Source: Moritella dasanensis ArB 0140 (GTDB taxonomy: Bacteria > Pseudomonadota > Gammaproteobacteria > Enterobacterales > Moritellaceae). From it: 64,000 bases of DNA. Below are positions 44,935-62,982 of this stretch, in pieces. A program made the translations under genes and the position numbers. The first letter of the stretch is position 1. Each line of letters begins with the position of its first letter. The stretch is from assembly GCF_000276805.1 (NCBI RefSeq), contig NZ_AKXQ01000018.1, positions 1-64,000 on the forward strand, given 5' to 3'. The notes beneath the pieces are model-generated. The model was not told the DNA's origin and made no database searches. It saw only the letters and a list, made by a program, of their open reading frames with translations.

Positions 44935-45363
44935 ATGGCTAAAAAAGTTACTGCATATATTAAGCTGCAAGTTTCAGCTGGTATGGCGAATCCTAGTCCA
45001 CCGGTTGGTCCTGCATTAGGTCAACACGGTGTTAACATCATGGAATTCTGTAAAGCGTTTAACGCAAAAACAGATTCTGTAGAGAAGGGTTCTCCTACTC
45101 CTGTTGTTATCACAGTTTATTCTGATCGTTCGTTCACGTTCGTAACGAAGACTTCTCCAGCATCTTTCTTACTTAAGAAAGCGGCAGGCATCAAGTCTGG
45201 TTCTGGTCGTCCTAACACTGATAAAGTGGGTACTGTTACTCGCGCTCAGCTGGAAGAGATCTCTAACATCAAACAACCAGACCTTACGGGCGCTGATGTA
45301 GAAGCAATGGTTCGTACTATTGCTGGCACAGCTCGCTCGATGGGCTTGAACGTAGAAGGATAA
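44935..45363 (+). CDS. rplK: 50S ribosomal protein uL11
   Basis: uL11 binds 23S rRNA at the GTPase-associated centre and is needed for RelA activation. The 142-aa product equals the E. coli length and shows [30 protein letters not shown], the proline-rich N-terminal hinge, and the C-terminal RNA-binding domain ending [12 protein letters not shown]. rplA follows after 8 bp. Confidence 0.97.
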   Translation: MAKKVTAYIKLQVSAGMANPSPPVGPALGQHGVNIMEFCKAFNAKTDSVEKGSPTPVVITVYSDRSFTFVTKTSPASFLLKKAAGIKSGSGRPNTDKVGTVTRAQLEEISNIKQPDLTGADVEAMVRTIAGTARSMGLNVEG

Positions 45364-45371
45364 TTCAGAAA

Positions 45372-46070
45372 ATGGCTAAACTTTCTAAACGTATGCGTAC
45401 GATCCGCGAAAAAGTGGAATCTACAAAAGCTTACGAAATCAACGAAGCAGTTGAACTTCTTAAAGAATTAGCATCAGCTAAATTCAAAGAAAGCATCGAC
45501 GTTTCTATAAACCTAGGTATTGATTCACGTAAATCTGACCAAAACGTTCGTGGCGCTACTGTGCTACCACACGGTACTGGTCGTGAAGTACGTGTTGCAG
45601 TATTTACACAAGGTGCTAACGCTGAAGCTGCTAAAGCTGCTGGCGCTGACATCGTAGGTATGGACGATCTAGCTGCACAAGTTAAAGCCGGTGAGCTTAA
45701 CTTTGATGTTGTTATCGCATCTCCAGACGCTATGCGTGTTGTTGGTCAACTAGGTCAAATCCTAGGTCCACGCGGTTTAATGCCAAACCCTAAAGTTGGT
45801 ACTGTAACACCTGACGTTGCGACTGCAGTTAAAAATGCTAAGTCTGGTCAAGTTCGTTACCGTAACGACAAAGCTGGCATCATCCACACTACTATCGGTA
45901 AAGTGGATTTTGAAGCTGTACACATCAAGGAAAACCTTGAGTCTCTACTTAAAGCACTAAGCAAGTCAAAACCTGCTTCTGCTAAAGGTCAATTCATCAA
46001 GAAAATCAGCCTATCTACTACGATGGGTGCTGGTCTTTCTGTTGATGTTGCGTCGCTAGAGACTAAATAA
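45372..46070 (+). CDS. rplA: 50S ribosomal protein uL1
   Basis: uL1 forms the mobile L1 stalk of the large subunit and in E. coli represses the rplKA message. The 232-aa product (E. coli 234) has the usual [15 protein letters not shown] start, [15 protein letters not shown] and the C-terminal [10 protein letters not shown]. It is translated with rplK. Confidence 0.97.
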   Translation: MAKLSKRMRTIREKVESTKAYEINEAVELLKELASAKFKESIDVSINLGIDSRKSDQNVRGATVLPHGTGREVRVAVFTQGANAEAAKAAGADIVGMDDLAAQVKAGELNFDVVIASPDAMRVVGQLGQILGPRGLMPNPKVGTVTPDVATAVKNAKSGQVRYRNDKAGIIHTTIGKVDFEAVHIKENLESLLKALSKSKPASAKGQFIKKISLSTTMGAGLSVDVASLETK

Positions 46071-46075
46071 TTTAC

Positions 46076-46108
46076 AGGGAGCAATTTATCTAGTATAATT
46101 TGTTCCCT
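46076..46108 (+). terminator. Hairpin after rplA
   Basis: AGGGAGCAA.TTT pairs with AATTTGTTCCCT. It is followed by AAAAATT rather than a T-run, so it may be a weak terminator or processing site between the rplKA and rplJL units. Confidence 0.45.
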
Positions 46109-46279
46109 AAAAATTAGTAAACGCGTTGAGGCTAATTTATTGGCTTTAACGCTTTTACACAAATGTGGGTTGAAGTAAGGATATTGAGTTTTATGCTTGA
46201 TATCTCTTACTTCCGTCCAAGACCGTAGGAGATATTCTTACATTGTAAGTAATGTCTTAATAATGATCGGCTATTTTAA

Positions 46280-46441
46280 TTAATACTTGAGCTTTCCTAC
46301 GTAGATGGTGCAGGGCCCCTGAAGAATTTATTTCTTCTGGAATCCGAGCCGTAATGGTTCGTTTAATCTCTAAGTTTACTTGGAATTATTCGGAAATTTT
46401 TAATACCGATTTTTAATCGGTTTTATCCAGGAGTATAGACC
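46280..46441 (+). promoter_or_regulatory. Candidate L10 leader of rplJL
   Basis: The 370-base gap before rplJ is the place where L10(L12)4 binds its own mRNA leader in gammaproteobacteria. It contains GTAGATGGTGCAGG, the hairpin GAAGAA/TTCTTC (46321-46337), GGAATCCGAGCCGTAATGG, and a terminator-like hairpin ACCGAT/ATCGGT (46405-46421) just before the CAGGAG ribosome binding site. I infer autogenous control; the exact fold needs a covariance search. Confidence 0.5.
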
Positions 46442-46945
46442 ATGGCATTAGGTCTCGACGACAAAAAAGCAATTGTTGCTGAAGTCAACGAAGCTGCCAA
46501 GGCTGCGCTTTCTGCAGTAGTTGCTGATTCACGTGGCGTTACTGTAGGTGCAATGACTGGTCTTCGCAAGCTAGCTCGTGAGAATAACGTATACATTCGT
46601 GTAGTACGTAATACTCTTATGAAGCGTGCTGTTGAAGGTACTGATTTTCAGTGCCTGAACGAAGTATTTACCGGTCCAACTCTGATCGCATTCTCTAATG
46701 AGCACCCAGGTGCTGCAGCTCGTCTATTAAAAGACTTCGCTGCACAAGAAGAATCTTTCACAGTTAAAGCGTTAGCATTTGAAGGCGAATTTATCGGTGC
46801 AGAAAACATTGATAAACTAGCAACATTACCAACATACGATGAAGCAATTGCTCAGTTAATGATGACTATGAAAGAAGCATCAGCTGGCAAACTTGTACGT
46901 ACATTGGCTGCTTTACGCGATCAAAAAGAGCAAGAAGCTGCTTAA
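46442..46945 (+). CDS. rplJ: 50S ribosomal protein uL10
   Basis: uL10 anchors the L7/L12 dimers to the ribosome. The 167-aa product (E. coli 165) starts [20 protein letters not shown] and has [35 protein letters not shown] and a C-terminal helix for L12 binding. CAGGAG precedes the start. It is co-transcribed with rplL 47 bp downstream. Confidence 0.97.
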   Translation: MALGLDDKKAIVAEVNEAAKAALSAVVADSRGVTVGAMTGLRKLARENNVYIRVVRNTLMKRAVEGTDFQCLNEVFTGPTLIAFSNEHPGAAARLLKDFAAQEESFTVKALAFEGEFIGAENIDKLATLPTYDEAIAQLMMTMKEASAGKLVRTLAALRDQKEQEAA

Positions 46946-46992
46946 TTTAGCCGCTTTGTCTAAAATAAATTTTACAATACTAGGAATGACAC

Positions 46993-47358
46993 ATGTCTAT
47001 TACTAAAGACCAAATCATCGACGCAATTGCTGAACTTTCTGTTATGGAAGTTGTTGAATTAATCGAAGCAATGGAAGAAAAATTCGGCGTATCAGCTGCT
47101 GCTGCAGTTGTTGCTGGCGGCGCTACTGCTGCTGCAGAAGAAGAGCAAACAGAATTCGACGTAATTCTTACTTCTTTTGGCGAAAACAAAGTTAAAGCTA
47201 TTAAAGCTGTTCGTGCTGCTACAGGTCTTGGCCTTAAAGAAGCAAAAGGCGTTGTTGAATCAGCTCCTGCACCGATCAAAGAAGGCGTTGACAAAGCTGA
47301 AGCAGAAGCACTTAAAGCTACTCTTGAAGAAGCTGGCTGTACTGTTGAGCTTAAATAA
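46993..47358 (+). CDS. rplL: 50S ribosomal protein bL12 (L7/L12)
   Basis: bL12 is the multicopy stalk protein that recruits translation GTPases. The 121-aa product (E. coli 121) has the N-terminal dimer domain, an alanine-rich hinge ([19 protein letters not shown]) and the C-terminal domain [32 protein letters not shown]. Its stop codon lies inside a downstream hairpin. Confidence 0.97.
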   Translation: MSITKDQIIDAIAELSVMEVVELIEAMEEKFGVSAAAAVVAGGATAAAEEEQTEFDVILTSFGENKVKAIKAVRAATGLGLKEAKGVVESAPAPIKEGVDKAEAEALKATLEEAGCTVELK

Positions 47359-47379
47359 TCTATTCTTGAATAGATTATT
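47354..47379 (+). promoter_or_regulatory. Perfect 12-bp hairpin covering the rplL stop codon
   Basis: AATAATCTATTC and GAATAGATTATT are exact arms with a 2-base loop, beginning inside the TAA of rplL. In E. coli RNase III cuts the rplL-rpoB spacer, so this may be a processing or stability hairpin. Confidence 0.5.
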
Positions 47380-47395
47380 GCCTTCATAAGGCATT

Positions 47396-47426
47396 GGCTG
47401 GCGATTTTTTAATCGCCGGCCTTTTT
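47396..47426 (+). terminator. rplL-rpoB attenuator
   Basis: GGCTGGCGATT pairs with AATCGCCGGCC around a TTTT loop, followed by five T. A partial terminator is known between rplL and rpoB in E. coli, where it lowers polymerase subunit synthesis relative to ribosomal protein; this hairpin is in the same place. About 165 bases of leader without a gene follow before rpoB. Confidence 0.85.
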
Positions 47427-47591
47427 GCGCTATAGGATGTTTGGATATTTCACATCATTTCAACCAAAATTCTGCGCACTGTTTAGCCCAATTCATTTGG
47501 TCGAGACAGTATAAAAAACATATAATGATGTTGTTAGAGCTGTCCTTTTTCAGGGCAGAGTGGGTCACTTATCAGCGAGCTGAGGAACCAA

Positions 47592-50500
47592 ATGGTTTAC
47601 TCTAATACCGAAAAAAAACGTATCCGTAAAGACTTTGGTAAAAGTGCACCAGTTGTGGCTAAACCGCAAATGTTGGCCATCCAAACTAGCTCTTTTAAAA
47701 AGTTTTTAGAAATGGATCACACAGGTGAATACGGCCTGGAAGCAGCATTCCGTAGCGTGTTCCCTATTAAAAGTTACTCTGGAACTTCAGAACTTCAATA
47801 TGTATCGTACCGTCTAGGTGAACCTGTTTTTGATGTTAAAGAATGTCAAATCCGTGGTGTTACTTATTCTGCACCGCTACGTGTAAAATTACGTCTTGTA
47901 TTATACGATCGTGATGCACCAGCAGGTACTATTAAAGATATCAAAGAACAAGAAGTCTATATGGGCGAAATCCCATTAATGACTGAAACTGGTACTTTTG
48001 TTATCAATGGTACTGAACGTGTTATCGTATCTCAGTTACACCGTAGTCCTGGTGTATTCTTCGATCACGACAAAGGTAAAACTCATTCATCAGGTAAAGT
48101 ATTATATAACGCACGCGTTATTCCTTACCGTGGTTCATGGTTAGACTTTGAGTTCGATCCGAAAGATAGCTTATTCGTTCGTATTGACCGTCGTCGTAAA
48201 TTACCATCATCAATTATTCTTCGTGCACTTGAGTTCACGACGGAAGAAATCCTAGCAATCTTCTTCGATACTACACGTTTTGAAGTTAAAGATGGCAAGT
48301 TATTGATGGAACTAATGCCAGACCGTCTACGTGGCGAAACTGCTGTATTTGACATTACCGCTAATGGCGAAGTATATGTTGAAAGTGGTCGTCGTATTAC
48401 TGCTCGTCATATCAAGAAATTTGAAAAAGACGGCATTGATGAGATCGAAGTACCGTTAGAGTATATCGCTGGTAAAGTAGCTTCTAAAGATTACATCAAC
48501 GAAGACACAGGCGAAGTGATTGTTGCAGCGAATGCTGAACTAACACTAGAATCTGTTGCTGAATTGTCTCAAGCTGGTATCAAGGTAATTGATGTTCTTT
48601 ATACGAACGACCTTGATGTAGGTAGTTACATGTCTGACACTTTACGTGTTGACTCAACTACTAACAAACTTGAAGCGTTAGTTGAAATCTACCGTATGAT
48701 GCGTCCTGGTGAACCACCAACGCGTGAAGCGGCAGAAGGTCTATTCCAAAATCTTTTCTTCGCAGAAGAACGCTATGACTTATCTACTGTAGGTCGTATG
48801 AAGTTCAACCGTCGTGTTGGCCGTGAAGAAGATACTGGTGCAGGCATACTGAACAAAGCAGATATTGTTGAAGTAATGAAAACTTTGATTAATATCCGTA
48901 ACGGTAAAGGCGAGGTTGATGATATCGATCACCTTGGTAACCGTCGTATTCGTTCAGTTGGCGAAATGGCAGAAAACCAATTCCGTGTTGGTTTAGTTCG
49001 TGTAGAACGTGCTGTTCGTGAACGTCTAAGTCTTGGTGATCTTGATGCAGTAATGCCACAAGATTTAATCAATGCTAAGCCGATTTCAGCTGCGATTAAA
49101 GAGTTCTTTGGTTCATCACAACTGTCTCAGTTTATGGATCAAAATAACCCGTTGTCAGAAGTGACGCACAAACGTCGTATTTCTGCATTAGGGCCTGGTG
49201 GTCTAACACGTGAACGTGCTGGTTTTGAGGTACGTGACGTACATCCAACTCATTACGGTCGTTTATGTCCGATTGAGACTCCAGAGGGACCAAACATTGG
49301 TCTAATTAACTCACTAGCTGTATTTGCCCGTACTAACGATTATGGTTTCTTAGAAACACCATTCCGTAAAGTAGTTAACGGTCAAGTTACTAATGACGTT
49401 CAATACCTTTCTGCTATCGAAGAAGGTCTGTATGCAGTAGCACAGGCTAACGCGACTGTAGATACTAATGGTGTGTTACAAGATGAATTTATCCCATGTC
49501 GTCACAAAGGTGAAACTACCTTTATGTCTGCGGATAACATTCAGTATATGGACGTGTCTCCACAGCAGATTATTTCTGTGGCAGCATCACTAATTCCATT
49601 CCTTGAACACGATGATGCTAACCGTGCATTGATGGGTGCGAATATGCAACGTCAAGCAGTACCAACACTAAATGCTGATAAGCCATTAGTAGGTACTGGT
49701 ATTGAACGTGCGGTAGCAATCGATTCTGGTGTAACTGTTGTTGCGCTACGTGGCGGTTCAATCGACTATGCTGATGCAAGTCGTATCATCGTTAAAGTTA
49801 ACGAAGATGAACTAGTACCAGGTGAAGCGGGTATTGATATCTACACGCTAACTAAGTACACACGTTCGAATCAAAACACATGTATTAACCAACGCCCAAC
49901 AGTATTAACTGGTGAAGCAGTGGTTAAAGGCGACGTGCTTGCTGATGGTCCTTCAACGGATCTTGGTGAATTAGCACTTGGCCAAAACATGCGTATTGCA
50001 TTCATGCCTTGGAATGGTTACAACTTCGAGGATTCAATCCTTGTATCAGAACGCGTTGTAAAAGAAGATCGTCTAACGACTATCCACATTCAAGAATTGT
50101 CATCGATTGCGCGTGATACTAAACTTGGTAGTGAAGAGATTACAGCTGACATCCCTAACGTGGGTGAAAGTGCATTATCTAAACTAGATGAGTCTGGTAT
50201 CGTTTACGTTGGTGCTGAAGTTAAGCCGGGTGATATCCTGGTAGGTAAAGTAACCCCTAAAGGTGAAACACAATTAACGCCTGAAGAGAAGCTTCTACGA
50301 GCTATCTTCGGTGAAAAAGCATCTGATGTGAAAGACAGTTCATTACGTGTACCTAACTCTGTTTACGGTACTGTAATTGACGTGCAAGTATTTACCCGTG
50401 ATGGCGTAGATAAAGACAAACGTGCACAAGACATCGAGCAGATGCAACTGCGTGAAGCGAAAAAAGACTTAACTGAAGAATTATCTATCTTCGAAGAAAG

Positions 50501-51629
50501 CTTATTCGGTCGCGTTAAATCTCTATTACTTTCTGCTGGCAAAACGGAAGAGCAACTTAATGCTATTTCTCGCTCGCAGTGGTTAGAGATCGTGCTTTCT
50601 GATGAAGCACAACAGACTCAATTAGAAGGCCTAGCTAAGCAACATGATGAGCTACGTGCTGAATTTGATTCTAAGTTTGACATCAAACGCCGTAAAATTA
50701 CCCAAGGTGATGACCTAGCACCAGGTGTACTTAAGATTGTTAAAGTATACCTAGCTGTTAAACGTCGTATCCAACCGGGTGATAAAATGGCCGGTCGTCA
50801 TGGTAACAAAGGTGTGATTTCAACAATCGTTCCTATTGAAGACATGCCGCACGATAAGTTTGGTGAGCCAGTTGATATCGTACTGAACCCGCTGGGTGTA
50901 CCATCGCGTATGAACATCGGTCAGGTACTTGAAGTTCACTTGGGTCTTGCTGCTCGTGGTATCGGTAGTAAAATCGATAACATGATTAAAGAACAACAAG
51001 ATCTTGCTAAAATTCGTGAGTTTATTCAAAAAGCTTACGATATAGGCGACACTCATCAGAATGTTGATTTATCAACTTATTCAGATGAACAAGTTCGTGT
51101 TCTTGCTCAAAACTTACGTAAAGGTCTGCCAATGGCAACACCTGCGTTTGATGGTGCTGCTGAAGCTGAAATCAAAGAAATGCTTAAATTAGCTGATTTA
51201 CCAGAATCAGGTCAATTAGAGCTATTTGATGGTCGCACAGGTAACATCTTTGAACGTCCAGTTACTGTTGGTTACATGTACATGCTGAAACTGAATCACT
51301 TGGTTGATGACAAGATGCATGCACGTTCTACCGGTTCTTACAGCCTAGTTACTCAGCAGCCGCTGGGTGGTAAAGCTCAGTTCGGTGGTCAGCGTTTCGG
51401 TGAGATGGAAGTATGGGCTCTGGAAGCATACGGTGCAGCATATACTCTACAAGAGATGCTAACTGTTAAGTCTGATGACGTGAACGGTCGTACTAAGATG
51501 TATAAAAACATCGTAGACGGCGATCATCGTATGGACCCAGGTATGCCTGAATCATTCAACGTATTGTTGAAAGAGATCCGCTCATTGGGTATCAATATCG
51601 AACTAGATGAAAACAAAAACAAGAAATAA
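47592..51629 (+). CDS. rpoB: RNA polymerase beta subunit
   Basis: RpoB forms half of the polymerase active cleft. The 1345-aa product (E. coli 1342) has the rifampicin-pocket region [21 protein letters not shown] (all wild-type residues), [15 protein letters not shown] and the C-terminal [19 protein letters not shown]. Nothing suggests intrinsic rifampicin resistance. Translation begins about 165 bases after the rplL attenuator. Confidence 0.98.
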   Translation: MVYSNTEKKRIRKDFGKSAPVVAKPQMLAIQTSSFKKFLEMDHTGEYGLEAAFRSVFPIKSYSGTSELQYVSYRLGEPVFDVKECQIRGVTYSAPLRVKLRLVLYDRDAPAGTIKDIKEQEVYMGEIPLMTETGTFVINGTERVIVSQLHRSPGVFFDHDKGKTHSSGKVLYNARVIPYRGSWLDFEFDPKDSLFVRIDRRRKLPSSIILRALEFTTEEILAIFFDTTRFEVKDGKLLMELMPDRLRGETAVFDITANGEVYVESGRRITARHIKKFEKDGIDEIEVPLEYIAGKVASKDYINEDTGEVIVAANAELTLESVAELSQAGIKVIDVLYTNDLDVGSYMSDTLRVDSTTNKLEALVEIYRMMRPGEPPTREAAEGLFQNLFFAEERYDLSTVGRMKFNRRVGREEDTGAGILNKADIVEVMKTLINIRNGKGEVDDIDHLGNRRIRSVGEMAENQFRVGLVRVERAVRERLSLGDLDAVMPQDLINAKPISAAIKEFFGSSQLSQFMDQNNPLSEVTHKRRISALGPGGLTRERAGFEVRDVHPTHYGRLCPIETPEGPNIGLINSLAVFARTNDYGFLETPFRKVVNGQVTNDVQYLSAIEEGLYAVAQANATVDTNGVLQDEFIPCRHKGETTFMSADNIQYMDVSPQQIISVAASLIPFLEHDDANRALMGANMQRQAVPTLNADKPLVGTGIERAVAIDSGVTVVALRGGSIDYADASRIIVKVNEDELVPGEAGIDIYTLTKYTRSNQNTCINQRPTVLTGEAVVKGDVLADGPSTDLGELALGQNMRIAFMPWNGYNFEDSILVSERVVKEDRLTTIHIQELSSIARDTKLGSEEITADIPNVGESALSKLDESGIVYVGAEVKPGDILVGKVTPKGETQLTPEEKLLRAIFGEKASDVKDSSLRVPNSVYGTVIDVQVFTRDGVDKDKRAQDIEQMQLREAKKDLTEELSIFEESLFGRVKSLLLSAGKTEEQLNAISRSQWLEIVLSDEAQQTQLEGLAKQHDELRAEFDSKFDIKRRKITQGDDLAPGVLKIVKVYLAVKRRIQPGDKMAGRHGNKGVISTIVPIEDMPHDKFGEPVDIVLNPLGVPSRMNIGQVLEVHLGLAARGIGSKIDNMIKEQQDLAKIREFIQKAYDIGDTHQNVDLSTYSDEQVRVLAQNLRKGLPMATPAFDGAAEAEIKEMLKLADLPESGQLELFDGRTGNIFERPVTVGYMYMLKLNHLVDDKMHARSTGSYSLVTQQPLGGKAQFGGQRFGEMEVWALEAYGAAYTLQEMLTVKSDDVNGRTKMYKNIVDGDHRMDPGMPESFNVLLKEIRSLGINIELDENKNKK

Positions 51630-51726
51630 CTCTGATTAGAGTTAATTCTGATTTTTGATTAGCATTGCGCCTCGACTCATTTTTTGAGTTGAGGCTGCTT
51701 AGTTTTCACTCCCAGTGGAGAAAAAC

Positions 51727-56010
<4,284 letters not shown>

Positions 56011-56091
56011 TTGATTTGCTGAATGCAATTAAAGTTGTTTGCAGGTAATGACAGACCCACTGATTTACTTGCTTACTATTATTAAATAGTG

Positions 56092-56121
56092 AAGGCACCC
56101 TTTATAGGGTGCCTTTTTTTT
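56092..56121 (+). terminator. Terminator of the rpoBC operon
   Basis: AAGGCACCCT / AGGGTGCCTT is a 10-bp stem with a 4-base loop followed by eight T. Confidence 0.93.
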
Positions 56122-56158
56122 GCTTGTTTTTTAACGCCATAGCAGTCTATACTCTTGC

Positions 56159-56247
56159 CTCTTGTCGGAGTGCTTTAGGGCTGAGACCATTTAAATATGG
56201 GATCCGTGGAACCTGATCAGGGTAATACCTGCGTAAGGAAACAAGAG
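56159..56247 (+). promoter_or_regulatory. TPP (THI-box) riboswitch
   Basis: The aptamer is complete. P1 arms CTCTTGT (56159-56165) and ACAAGAG (56241-56247) pair exactly. The pyrimidine-sensor core GGGCTGAGA and the pyrophosphate-sensor core ACCTGATCAGGGTAATACCTGCG are present, with the TAAGGAA end. It lies about 150 bases before thiC. The remaining 56248-56395 holds the expression platform; I see no clear terminator there, so control of thiC translation is more likely. Confidence 0.95.
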
Positions 56248-56314
56248 TGATTAATACAATAATGTGAGTGTAATGCTAGGTTTGCCCGAGGGAATGTAAG
56301 GCGGCTTTGTATAA

Positions 56315-58465
<2,151 letters not shown>

Positions 58466-58472
58466 TAATTTA

Positions 58473-59993
58473 ATGACTCAAGCCATTATTTGGACTATCG
58501 CGAGCTTTACTGCTCGTGATAATGCGACGAATCAAACCGATATTAAAACGATTAATGCATTAGGTGGGCGTGGTTATCATGTTTCTACAACATGCTTATC
58601 TGATGAAGAGTTTTCTGCGGAGTTAGCCGTGCTGAATACAGCGGCTATGTCATCAACTATGTCATCAACTATGCCATCAGCTATTAAAATTGGCGTACTA
58701 GAGACTGCATCGCACATTGCTATTTTAGTCCGTTTTTTACAAGATTATAAACAGCGCTATCCAGCATTGAGCGTTATCTATGAGCCGTTAACCATCACGT
58801 TAACAGAGATGGTTAAGGCTGATAATATATTAACTACAGCTATTCAAACAGGCTTATTAACACTCGTTGATGTATTGATATTAACGCAAGATGAAACGGG
58901 CATTGATGCGGCCGATTTATTTAGCTCGACTAAACAATCGATCAATTCACTACTGAACTCAGGTGTAAAAGGTGTTTGTACAAAAGTTATTTTTACAAAC
59001 GATGCAGTAGTTAACAATAGCAATAACGAACACGATGAGCAGCTGCAGTCAGTCATGTTAGATGTGTATATCGATGCTCAACGTGAAATCTTATTAACGT
59101 CACCGGTTTCGAGACTTGATTCATTAAGTAGCGCTGAACACTCTGGTGTTTTTTCTGCAGCCTTAGCAACCGTTATAGGTCAAGATTACCCGGTTGATGA
59201 TGCACTTGTGGTCGCCAGAGCATATTTAAATCAAGCCGCAGAGGTTTGGCCAACCGATCGCGAGCATTTTCCCCAGGTAGTGTTACCCAATACAGTACTA
59301 GGCGATAAGCTTGGCTTAGCGCAACAAATGCAGTTAGCTTATGATTTTGCACCTTGCGATACCAACCGCCTTGGATTATATCCAGTCGTCGATACAGTTG
59401 CATGGCTAGAGAAGGTATTACAGCAGGGAGTTAAAACCCTGCAATTACGTATTAAGGATAAGACACCTGCGGAAGTCGTTGAAGATGTGAAAGCCGCAGT
59501 GGCTTTAGGTCGTCAGTATCAAGCCCGTTTATTTATCAATGATTACTGGCAACTAGCTATTGAACACGGGGCTTACGGTGTTCATCTTGGTCAAGAAGAT
59601 ATGTTGATTGCCGATTTTGTCGCAATCAAACAGGCTGGCTTAAAACTAGGCCTGAGTACGCACGGTTATTACGAAATATTACGCGCCCATCAAATTAAAC
59701 CCAGCTATATCGCTCTTGGTCATATCTATCCGACAGTGACCAAAGACATGCCATCGAAACCACAGGGATTACAGCGTCTACAGCGCTACGCAGATTTGAT
59801 GCAAGACTATCCGTTAGTCGCCATCGGCGGTATTAGCATCGCCCGTGCACCACAAGTGGCAGCGACTGGTGTCGGTAGTGTCGCAGTTGTGACGGCAATT
59901 ACCCGTGCTGTGGATTATAAGCAAGTAATCGCTGATTTATTAGTGATTGTGGAGTCGGCACCTGTATCAGCTTTAGCTTGTGGGCATAATTAA
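58473..59993 (+). CDS. thiE: ThiD-like (degenerate) domain fused to thiamin-phosphate synthase ThiE
   Basis: The 506-aa product has two halves. Residues about 299-506 form an intact ThiE that couples HMP-PP and thiazole phosphate: [58 protein letters not shown] and VAIGGIS. Residues 1-255 align to ThiD, but GTDPSGGAG becomes [15 protein letters not shown] becomes EPLT, and HGTGC becomes EHSGV. The kinase half is therefore probably inactive. It follows thiC by 7 bp. Confidence 0.85.
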   Translation: MTQAIIWTIASFTARDNATNQTDIKTINALGGRGYHVSTTCLSDEEFSAELAVLNTAAMSSTMSSTMPSAIKIGVLETASHIAILVRFLQDYKQRYPALSVIYEPLTITLTEMVKADNILTTAIQTGLLTLVDVLILTQDETGIDAADLFSSTKQSINSLLNSGVKGVCTKVIFTNDAVVNNSNNEHDEQLQSVMLDVYIDAQREILLTSPVSRLDSLSSAEHSGVFSAALATVIGQDYPVDDALVVARAYLNQAAEVWPTDREHFPQVVLPNTVLGDKLGLAQQMQLAYDFAPCDTNRLGLYPVVDTVAWLEKVLQQGVKTLQLRIKDKTPAEVVEDVKAAVALGRQYQARLFINDYWQLAIEHGAYGVHLGQEDMLIADFVAIKQAGLKLGLSTHGYYEILRAHQIKPSYIALGHIYPTVTKDMPSKPQGLQRLQRYADLMQDYPLVAIGGISIARAPQVAATGVGSVAVVTAITRAVDYKQVIADLLVIVESAPVSALACGHN

Positions 59994-59994
59994 A

Positions 59995-60768
59995 ATGACT
60001 GGATTAACTGATCAAGAATACATGCGTTATAGCGCGCACTTACTGCTTGAAGATGTGGGTGAGAAAGGGCAATTAGCACTGCGTAATGCCAAGGTTGTTA
60101 TAGTTGGTGTTGGCGGTCTTGGCGCACCGGTCGCCTTGTATTTAGCGGCTGCTGGTGTTGGTCATTTGTATTTAGTCGATGATGATCATGTTGAATTAAG
60201 TAATCTGCAACGACAAATTATTTTTACCCAACATCAGATCAAGCAGACTAAGGTGGATTCTGCGAAAGCGTCGCTAACACAACTCAATCCACATGTTGAA
60301 GTAACGACATTCGCACAGCGATTAACACTTGAAAAAGCAGATAATGAATTAGCTAATATGCTTACTCAAGTCGACTTAGTCATTGATTGCACAGATAACA
60401 TGCCGACCCGACAAGTGATAAACAAGATCTGTGTTACGCAGAAAATACCGTTAATCGTCGGTGCGGGGATACGCATGGAAGGGCAGTTGATCTCGTTTAA
60501 CGCCAAACAAGCTGATTCTGCCTGTTACCACTGTTTATATCCTTTTGATGAAACTGCGGAAGTACATAATTGCAGTACCTCAGGCGTACTCGGTCCGCTT
60601 GTTGGCGTAATTGGATCATTACAGGCACTGGAAGCGATAAAGCATTTAACTGGTATGCCTGTATCTTCATTCAACCGTTTAATGCGCTTTGATGGCAAGA
60701 CCTTGCAGTGGCAACATTTATCGGTAGCTAAAGACCCCCAGTGTTCGGTGTGCTCATCTAACGTATAA
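59995..60768 (+). CDS. thiF: ThiS adenylyltransferase ThiF
   Basis: ThiF adenylates the ThiS C-terminus, which is then charged with sulfur. The 257-aa product (E. coli 251) has the nucleotide loop GVGGLGAPVALYLAAAG, VDDDHVELSNLQRQ, IDCTDNMPTR, and the zinc cysteine pairs CYHC and CSVC. ATG 59995 begins just after the thiE stop, so coupling is likely. Confidence 0.93.
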   Translation: MTGLTDQEYMRYSAHLLLEDVGEKGQLALRNAKVVIVGVGGLGAPVALYLAAAGVGHLYLVDDDHVELSNLQRQIIFTQHQIKQTKVDSAKASLTQLNPHVEVTTFAQRLTLEKADNELANMLTQVDLVIDCTDNMPTRQVINKICVTQKIPLIVGAGIRMEGQLISFNAKQADSACYHCLYPFDETAEVHNCSTSGVLGPLVGVIGSLQALEAIKHLTGMPVSSFNRLMRFDGKTLQWQHLSVAKDPQCSVCSSNV

Positions 60769-60823
60769 ACAATAAATAACCTTAACGACAACATTTACAG
60801 TGTGGTGAGGACAGGAGTAGAAG

Positions 60824-61021
60824 ATGAAGTTAATCATTAATGATGAAATTAACAACCTAACAGTGACGACGATTACGTCATTGTTGAGCGTATTAGAACA
60901 GCCGGGCAAAGGCATTGCAGTGGCGGTAAATCAAGCCATTATTACGCGTCAAAAGTGGGATGATTTTCAGTTGTCCGAAAATGATCAAGTTACTTTATTC
61001 CAAGCTATTGCAGGAGGCTAA
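60824..61021 (+). CDS. thiS: Sulfur carrier protein ThiS
   Basis: ThiS is a ubiquitin-like carrier whose C-terminal thiocarboxylate gives the thiazole sulfur. The 65-aa product ends QAIAGG, with the required Gly-Gly terminus. GGAGTAGAAG precedes the ATG, and thiG starts at the base after its stop. Confidence 0.95.
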   Translation: MKLIINDEINNLTVTTITSLLSVLEQPGKGIAVAVNQAIITRQKWDDFQLSENDQVTLFQAIAGG

Positions 61022-61831
61022 ATGTCAGTATTACCTTTAAATTCAGTATTATCATTACCAAGCGATGAACTTATCATTGCCGATAAAATATTCTCATCTC
61101 GGTTATTCACCGGTACCGGTAAATTTAGCGATCAAAAAATAATGGCTGAAGCCTTAATCGCATCGCAATCTCAGCTTGTTACAATGGCATTAAAGCGTAT
61201 TGATTTAGCCAATCAAGATGATGATATTTTGAAGCCTCTTATCGCTGCAGGCATGAATTTATTACCCAATACATCTGGCGCGCGTAATGCAAAAGAAGCG
61301 GTATATGCTGCGCACTTAGCCCGTGAAGCGCTGCAAACTAATTGGATTAAATTAGAAATACACCCTGATCCGAAATATTTACTGCCAGATCCGATTGAAA
61401 CTTTAATTGCTACGGAGCAGCTGGCGCGTGATGGTTTCCATGTGTTGCCATATATTCATGCTGATCCAGTATTATGTAAACGCCTAGAAGCCGTTGGTAC
61501 TGCTGCTGTTATGCCATTGGGCGCTCCGATTGGTTCAAACAAAGGTATTCGCACAGCTGAATTCTTAGAGATTATTATAGAGCAGTCAACTGTGCCAGTG
61601 ATTGTCGATGCAGGACTTGGCGCGCCATCGCATGCTGCGTTAGCAATGGAAATGGGCGCGGATGCGGTATTGGTTAATACTGCGATTGCAGTGGCGAAAG
61701 ATCCGGTCGCGATGAGCCGCGCGTTTGCCTTAGCGGTACAAGCTGGTCGTCAAGCTTACTTAGCTGGCTTAGGCGCTCAGGCGAGAACGGCCGTGGCATC
61801 GAGTCCGTTGACTGCATTTTTAGATCTATAA
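61022..61831 (+). CDS. thiG: Thiazole synthase ThiG
   Basis: ThiG combines deoxyxylulose 5-phosphate, dehydroglycine and ThiS sulfur into the thiazole ring. The 269-aa TIM-barrel product (E. coli 256) has [10 protein letters not shown], the Schiff-base lysine in [38 protein letters not shown] and [13 protein letters not shown]. The extra length is at the N-terminus. Confidence 0.96.
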   Translation: MSVLPLNSVLSLPSDELIIADKIFSSRLFTGTGKFSDQKIMAEALIASQSQLVTMALKRIDLANQDDDILKPLIAAGMNLLPNTSGARNAKEAVYAAHLAREALQTNWIKLEIHPDPKYLLPDPIETLIATEQLARDGFHVLPYIHADPVLCKRLEAVGTAAVMPLGAPIGSNKGIRTAEFLEIIIEQSTVPVIVDAGLGAPSHAALAMEMGADAVLVNTAIAVAKDPVAMSRAFALAVQAGRQAYLAGLGAQARTAVASSPLTAFLDL

Positions 61832-61854
61832 TCACGCCAATTTAAGGGTTAGAC

Positions 61855-62976
61855 ATGAGCTTTTATGAGCAATTACAGCAATTAGATTGGGATGATATCC
61901 GTTTATCTATTTATGCTAAAACAGCGGCAGATGTTGAACGAGCGTTGGCTAAATCGAGACTTGATTTAAATGATTTTCAAGCTTTGATTTCACCGGCTGC
62001 GGAACCATTTTTAGAGCAGATGGCGCAGCGTAGTGTCGAATTAACCCGCCAACGTTTTGGTAATACGGTTCAATTCTATGTACCGCTGTATCTTTCTAAT
62101 ATGTGCTCTAACATTTGTACTTATTGTGGCTTTTCGATGCATAACAAGATCCGCCGAACCACGCTGGACATGAAACAGTTAAACAGTGAAGCGAAAGCGA
62201 TTAAGAAGATGGGTTTTGATCACTTATTATTAGTGGCTGGTGAATCTGAACGTAAGGTCGGGATGCCGTATTTTCGTCAGGTATTTAATGAATTAAAATC
62301 ACAGTTCTCGCATCTATCATTGGAAGTGCAACCGTTAGAACAAGCTGACTATGAAGAATTAAAACAACTCGGTCTTGATTCGGTACTAGTCTACCAAGAA
62401 ACCTATAACCCCCGTACCTATGCAGAGCATCATATTAAGGGCAAGAAGTCTGATTTTAAATATCGGATAGATACACCCGATCGTTTAGGTAAAGCGGGTA
62501 TTCATAAAATGGGACTGGGTGCGTTAATTGGTTTGGATGAATGGCGCACTGATTGTTTTCATGTTGCCGCGCATTTAGATTACTTGCAGAAACGTTATTG
62601 GCAAACCAAGTATTCAATTTCTTTTCCACGTTTAAGACCGTGTGAAGGCGCATTTCAGCCTAAATCGATTATGAATGATCGCCAGCTGGTACAGCTTATT
62701 TGTGCTTATCGATTATTTAATCCGGATGTTGAGTTATCTTTATCTACCCGAGAATCAGCACATTTTCGTGACAATGTTATTCCATTAGGTATCACCAGTA
62801 TTAGTGCTGGGTCGAAAACGCAACCCGGTGGTTATTCTGATGATACTGAGAAAGCGTTAGAGCAGTTTGAAATTGATGATGACCGTTCACCAGGTGAAAT
62901 GGCTGATTTAGTTAAAACGATGGGCTTAGAAGTCGTTTGGAAAGACTGGGATAGGTCGCTAACAGCACTGAAATAA
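61855..62976 (+). CDS. thiH: 2-iminoacetate synthase (tyrosine lyase) ThiH
   Basis: ThiH is a radical SAM enzyme that splits tyrosine to dehydroglycine for ThiG. The 373-aa product (E. coli 377) has the cluster motif CSNICTYCGF (CX3CX2C) near residue 83. Use of ThiH rather than the oxygen-dependent glycine oxidase ThiO fits life at low oxygen, as do the tor genes in this window. Confidence 0.96.
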   Translation: MSFYEQLQQLDWDDIRLSIYAKTAADVERALAKSRLDLNDFQALISPAAEPFLEQMAQRSVELTRQRFGNTVQFYVPLYLSNMCSNICTYCGFSMHNKIRRTTLDMKQLNSEAKAIKKMGFDHLLLVAGESERKVGMPYFRQVFNELKSQFSHLSLEVQPLEQADYEELKQLGLDSVLVYQETYNPRTYAEHHIKGKKSDFKYRIDTPDRLGKAGIHKMGLGALIGLDEWRTDCFHVAAHLDYLQKRYWQTKYSISFPRLRPCEGAFQPKSIMNDRQLVQLICAYRLFNPDVELSLSTRESAHFRDNVIPLGITSISAGSKTQPGGYSDDTEKALEQFEIDDDRSPGEMADLVKTMGLEVVWKDWDRSLTALK

Positions 62977-62982
62977 AGTGCG

